Positions 6,505 through 10,000 of a DNA stretch of 10,000 nucleotides are shown one piece after another (within the stretch, counting starts at the first letter, position 1; each line of letters opens with the position of its first letter). Source of the stretch: Candidatus Hydrogenedens sp. (GTDB lineage Bacteria; Hydrogenedentota; Hydrogenedentia; Hydrogenedentales; Hydrogenedentaceae); assembly GCA_020216745.1 (NCBI GenBank), contig JAIWNQ010000107.1, forward strand, positions 1 to 10,000, given 5' to 3'. The translations under genes and the position numbers were made by a program. Below the pieces are notes generated by a model, which was not told where the DNA came from, searched no databases, and saw only the letters and a program-made list of their open reading frames with translations.

Positions 6505-9036
6505 GTGAATGTAGTTATTGATGGAAAAACGATAGAGGCGATACCAGGCGAAACAATATTAGAATGTGCCCTTCGGAACGGTATCTCCATTCCACATCTA
6601 TGTACTCATCCCGCATTACCTCCATTTGGAGCATGTCGAATTTGTATCGTTGAAGTTGAAGGAATGCGTGGCTATCCAACGTCCTGTTCCACACCAGTCA
6701 CAGAAGGAATGATTATCCGTACCCAGTCTGATACATTAAAAGCTTTACGTAGAAATATTCTGGGACTAATGATGTTAGAACATCCCAGTGCCTGTTTAGT
6801 GTGCGAACGACGTGAACTTTGTGACCGTTACCGACCTCGTTCTGAAAAAGTAGGAGCAACTACAGGCTGTCATACTTGTAATAATAAAGAGGTATGTGAA
6901 GTGCGTTCCCTCTCTGCAGATTTAAACCTTGCAGAGATTATGGTTGCCCCCCAATATCATTATAAACCCATCGAGCGGTCAGAACCTTTTATTGACCGCG
7001 ACTTAAATTTGTGCATTCTTTGTGGTCGTTGTGTGCGAATATGCAAGTTACATCAAGGACATGCAGTTATTGATTTTATACATCGGGGCAGTCAAACACA
7101 CATTGGTCAGGCGTTTGGAAGAAATCTTCATGAGGCTGGTTGTACCTTCTGCGGTTCATGTGTTGATGTATGCCCTACAGGAACATTATCAGACCGCTAT
7201 GCTAAATGGTTCGGACGACCCGATACAATGATAGAAACAACCTGTATTTATTGCGACGAAGCATGTGCTCTGGCTGTTTACTCCGTGAACCAGAAAGCGG
7301 TTACTGTCAAAGGATTGTATGACCATATACCAATTTGCGTTTTAGGACGTTTCGCAATCCCTGAATTTTTAAACAGCCCAGAGCGGTTACGAACGCCACA
7401 AATACGAGTAAACAAAGTTTTACGTCCTGTCACTCATGAAGAAACGATTCAGCGATGTGACGAACTCCTTCGCAATTATACAGGCAATTCCTTTGCCTTC
7501 GTTTGTGACACATGTAGCACATTGGAAGACCGATTTGTCTTTAAAAAATTTACTCGGGAGATTATGAAATCCCCCTATTACTTTGAGATTATCCCAGATA
7601 AAAAGGGCTATGCCACCCTTCAAAATATACCATCAGAAGTAAAAGCTATCATCACAACAGGACCATTTATACCACAAGAACTCCGCAATCAGTTTGAAGT
7701 TGTAATTGCATTAGACATTTTTCCGTCAGATTGGACAAAGTCTGCAGATGTGATTTATCCAGTGGGTGTTTTTGCTGAAGTCTCCGGAACTGTTCTTGAT
7801 AAAAGCAATTACCCACGTCCCTTAGTTAAAGCATGCAATCCACCAGGAGAGGCACGTCCAGAGTGGGAAGTAATCCAATCGATAGCCGAAATACTTTCCC
7901 CAGAATTATGGGAACATTTTGAACACGTTGGCAATATCACTCACACATTAGAATTAGAACACGCTGGACTAAATTCTCAACGTAAAGAGCCCCCTTCTCC
8001 ATCACAAAAATTAAGTGAACGCCGTGAATGGTTTAAAGGACACCGAATTGAAAACCATGTATCAGGGTTAGTATCCGTCAGAGCATTTGAAGAAGGAAAG
8101 GATATTGAAATAAAAAAACCAGAATCTGTTCCTGAGGAAGTAGATAATCGCGAAAAGCCTTTCGTCGTCCTATCTCGCAGAGAGCTTGTTCCAAACACGT
8201 ACGAATTTGTTATTTATGCCCCAACAATAGCCCGGAAAGCATTACCGGGACAGTTCGTCATTGTGATGGTAGATGAAAATTCCGAGCGTATCCCTTATAC
8301 ATTAAGTGATTGGAATGAAGAAAAAGGAACAATCACATTAGTTGTTCAAGAAAAGGGCTTATCCAGTCGCAAAATGATATCTGTACCTCAAGGAAAAGCA
8401 TTGGCTCATGTGGTTGGTCCCTTAGGTACCGCATTCGAAGTAAAACAATATGGAACAGTGGTGCTATTAGGCGGTTGTTATGGTATTGGTGCCATCGTAA
8501 GACTATCACGAGCCTTAAAAGAACAAGGAAATGAAGTTATTACAATTGCAGAAGCACGAAGTCACTACCTGGCATATTATCAAAATGAACTTATTCAGGT
8601 AAGTAACCAATTTATCCAAACGACTATCGATGGTTCCTTAGGTGAAAAGGGACATGCCATTGACGCTTTGAAACGAATGCTGGCTAATGGCAAACATATA
8701 GACCTGGTTGTTGCAGTTGGTTGTCCATTTATGATGATGGTAACCGCAGAAGAAACCCGAACAACGGACGTTAAAGTCCTTTGTGCTTTAAATCCAATTA
8801 TGTTGGACGGTACTGGAATGTGTGGAGCCTGCCGTATCAGTGTCAATGGACAAACTCGTTTTGCATGCGTTGATGGCCCGTTTTTCGATGCACATCAAGT
8901 TGATTGGGACGAAGTTCGAGACCGACGTGAAGCATATAGTAATGAAGAAATTCAAGCAGTTAGTTATACCATGCCTACAGAGACTGTCTACGGAGAACAA
9001 CGACATCATCATTGTTCGTGTATGGAAAGAGGTTAA
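6505..9036 (+). CDS. NuoG-like iron-sulfur module fused to an NfnA/SudB-type FAD-NAD(P)-[2Fe-2S] reductase
   Basis: An 843-residue fusion (845 if TTG at 6499 is used; numbering here from GTG). The N-terminal NuoG part has a [2Fe-2S] site (Cys33, 44, 47, 61), a His-Cys3 [4Fe-4S] site (His93, Cys97, 100, 106), three extra cysteines (122, 125, 131), two [4Fe-4S] motifs (Cys170, 173, 176, 180 and 213, 216, 219, 223), and an N7-like site (Cys247, 250, 254, 278). A shortened molybdopterin-oxidoreductase remnant (about 300-470) ends in a FAEVSGTVLD-type stretch, so molybdenum binding is unlikely. A charged linker (about 488-548) leads to a ferredoxin-NADP reductase-like half: flavin motif RIPYTLSDW (595-603), nucleotide motif GGCYGIGAI (656-664), GCPFMM (739-744), and a [2Fe-2S] site DGTGMCGAC (Asp768, Cys773, 776, 788). 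That half matches NfnA, SudB or PyrK. The protein ends in HHHCSC plus four residues. It probably wires the HydBC-like core to the NfnB-like subunit. No H-cluster is present, so it is not a HydA. Confidence 0.9.
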   Translation: MNVVIDGKTIEAIPGETILECALRNGISIPHLCTHPALPPFGACRICIVEVEGMRGYPTSCSTPVTEGMIIRTQSDTLKALRRNILGLMMLEHPSACLVCERRELCDRYRPRSEKVGATTGCHTCNNKEVCEVRSLSADLNLAEIMVAPQYHYKPIERSEPFIDRDLNLCILCGRCVRICKLHQGHAVIDFIHRGSQTHIGQAFGRNLHEAGCTFCGSCVDVCPTGTLSDRYAKWFGRPDTMIETTCIYCDEACALAVYSVNQKAVTVKGLYDHIPICVLGRFAIPEFLNSPERLRTPQIRVNKVLRPVTHEETIQRCDELLRNYTGNSFAFVCDTCSTLEDRFVFKKFTREIMKSPYYFEIIPDKKGYATLQNIPSEVKAIITTGPFIPQELRNQFEVVIALDIFPSDWTKSADVIYPVGVFAEVSGTVLDKSNYPRPLVKACNPPGEARPEWEVIQSIAEILSPELWEHFEHVGNITHTLELEHAGLNSQRKEPPSPSQKLSERREWFKGHRIENHVSGLVSVRAFEEGKDIEIKKPESVPEEVDNREKPFVVLSRRELVPNTYEFVIYAPTIARKALPGQFVIVMVDENSERIPYTLSDWNEEKGTITLVVQEKGLSSRKMISVPQGKALAHVVGPLGTAFEVKQYGTVVLLGGCYGIGAIVRLSRALKEQGNEVITIAEARSHYLAYYQNELIQVSNQFIQTTIDGSLGEKGHAIDALKRMLANGKHIDLVVAVGCPFMMMVTAEETRTTDVKVLCALNPIMLDGTGMCGACRISVNGQTRFACVDGPFFDAHQVDWDEVRDRREAYSNEEIQAVSYTMPTETVYGEQRHHHCSCMERG

Positions 9037-9040
9037 AAAA

Positions 9041-10000
9041 ATGGCAACACCAGAAAATTCAGAAGTAAAACCCACAACCGAAACACCTGCTCCCGAAGGG
9101 AAGCCTAAAAAAGGTGCAAAAATCCCACGTCAACCTATGCCTGAACAAGCACCACAGGATAGGGCACATAACTTCGACGAAGTTCCTTATGGCTATACAC
9201 CAGAGTTGGCAATGGCAGAAGCATCTCGTTGCCTTGATTGTAAAAAACCCGGTTGTGTAGAAGGATGTCCAGTTCATATTGATATTCCCGGATTTATACG
9301 ACTTATCCGTGAAGGTAAATTCATAGAAGCAGCACAGCACATAAAGAAGCAAAATGCTTTGCCCGCTGTCTGTGGACGTGTATGCCCACAGGAAGAACAA
9401 TGTGAGAGCCGTTGTATTTTAGCGGTAAAGGGCGAATCAGTCGCCATAGGTCGTTTGGAACGGTTTTCAGCAGACTTCGAACGAGCCAGTGGACAAATAC
9501 AATTGCCAGAATTACCACCTAAAACTGGCAAAAAAGTCGCTGTGGTCGGTGCCGGACCCGCAGGATTAACCGTTGCCGGAGACTTAATCAAATTAGGTCA
9601 TGAAGTAACAGTATTTGAAGCCTTGCATGAACCCGGTGGTGTGTTGATGTATGGTATCCCAGAATTCCGCTTACCCAAGGAGATAGTCCGAGCAGAGGTC
9701 GAATATTTGAAACGATTGGGTGTCGAATTTGTGATGGATTTTGTTGTAGGTCGTAATTGCACAATTCGCGAATTATTCGAAGAAGAAGGTTACCATGCTA
9801 TCTTTATTGGGACAGGTGCAGGCCTTCCATCATTTATGGGGATTCCTGGTGAGAATTTAGTCGGTGTTTACTCTGCTAACGAATATTTAACACGCTCAAA
9901 TCTAATGAAAGCCTATCTCTTCCCAAAATACGATACGCCACCAATTAAACGAAACAAGGTAGCTGTAATTGGTGGAGGAAACGTAGCGATGGATTCCGCA
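9041..10000 (+). CDS. NfnB/SudA/GltD-like FAD and NADPH oxidoreductase subunit (cut by window end)
   Basis: The first 320 codons are present; the family is usually about 450-480 residues. A low-complexity Pro/Lys/Glu-rich leader of about 30 residues precedes the family start. Two iron-sulfur motifs follow: Cys64, 67, 72, 76 (CLDCKKPGCVEGCP) and Cys111, 115, 121, 125 (CGRVC ... CESRC). Next are an FAD dinucleotide fold, VVGAGPAGL at 168-176, and the flavin-contact stretch GGVLMYGIPEFRLP at 199-212. The second nucleotide fold begins with VIGGGNVAMD at 309-318. This is the layout of NfnB, SudA and the glutamate synthase small subunit, which bind NADPH; NfnB carries the bifurcating FAD. The stretch from about 276 (YSANEYLTRSNLMKAYLFP) is NfnB/SudA-like. 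ATG has AGAGG 8 bases upstream and follows the fusion gene by 4 bases. The NfnA-like half just upstream makes NfnB or SudA more likely than GltD. Confidence 0.93.
   Translation, partial: MATPENSEVKPTTETPAPEGKPKKGAKIPRQPMPEQAPQDRAHNFDEVPYGYTPELAMAEASRCLDCKKPGCVEGCPVHIDIPGFIRLIREGKFIEAAQHIKKQNALPAVCGRVCPQEEQCESRCILAVKGESVAIGRLERFSADFERASGQIQLPELPPKTGKKVAVVGAGPAGLTVAGDLIKLGHEVTVFEALHEPGGVLMYGIPEFRLPKEIVRAEVEYLKRLGVEFVMDFVVGRNCTIRELFEEEGYHAIFIGTGAGLPSFMGIPGENLVGVYSANEYLTRSNLMKAYLFPKYDTPPIKRNKVAVIGGGNVAMDSA

Noticed and set aside
6505..9036. Reading the fusion protein as an [FeFe]-hydrogenase HydA or as a formate dehydrogenase catalytic subunit
   Set aside because: No H-cluster cysteine motifs follow the ferredoxin sites, and the molybdopterin part is too short and lacks a catalytic Cys or Sec region. 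The C-terminal half is a ferredoxin reductase-type domain.
4050..10000. Respiratory complex I cluster
   Set aside because: Only NuoE-, NuoF- and NuoG-like genes occur, with HydB-type extra domains, and they are followed by NfnA/NfnB-type parts, with no membrane or quinone-site subunits in the window.
1..10000. CRISPR array, insertion sequence, tRNA or rRNA gene
   Set aside because: No regularly spaced repeats, transposase-like translation, terminal inverted repeats or tRNA cloverleaf were seen on either strand.

Overview
The window is AT-rich bacterial DNA with tightly packed genes. Shine-Dalgarno sites are clear, and at least two genes probably start at TTG or GTG. The last 6 kb encode a large iron-sulfur flavoenzyme of the kind used by anaerobes to balance NADH, NADPH and reduced ferredoxin, so an anaerobic or fermentative bacterium is likely. 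The multi-pass protein at 1586 starts with a GWGxRG-type motif that I associate from memory with planctomycete-like and neighbouring phyla. That is only a weak taxonomic hint, and I cannot place the organism further from this sequence.

Layout. Positions 1-1148 (minus strand) hold an ABC-2 exporter module: an ATPase and the first 59 codons of its permease, overlapping by 8 bases. Positions 1149-1585 are a 437-base gap between divergent genes, containing a long imperfect hairpin 53 bases upstream of the ATPase start. Positions 1586-2971 (plus) encode an uncharacterised polytopic membrane protein. It runs 95 bases tail-to-tail into a PAP2-family membrane phosphatase (2877-3806, minus). Positions 3807-4049 are a divergent promoter region. 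From 4050 to the window edge (plus) is a compact four-gene operon.

The operon is the main interest. It encodes, in order, a NuoE/HydC-like [2Fe-2S] subunit, a NuoF/HydB-like FMN/NADH subunit with an extra C-terminal two-cluster ferredoxin domain, a fusion of a NuoG-like iron-sulfur module to a complete NfnA/SudB-type FAD-NAD(P)-[2Fe-2S] reductase, and an NfnB/SudA/GltD-like subunit cut by the window end. Start-stop overlap or very short gaps link the genes. No hydrogenase H-cluster domain is visible, and the NuoG molybdopterin region is reduced. The best reading is a soluble electron-bifurcating or confurcating transhydrogenase. It resembles the Stn complex of Sporomusa (HydBC-like core plus NuoG-GltD fusion) but keeps a full NfnA-like half, fused to NuoG, and has NfnB as a separate gene. 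If one complex forms, it would join a HydBC-type bifurcating core to a complete NfnAB pair, with three candidate pyridine-nucleotide sites and about a dozen iron-sulfur clusters. Physical assembly and the reaction are inferences from gene order and domain content.
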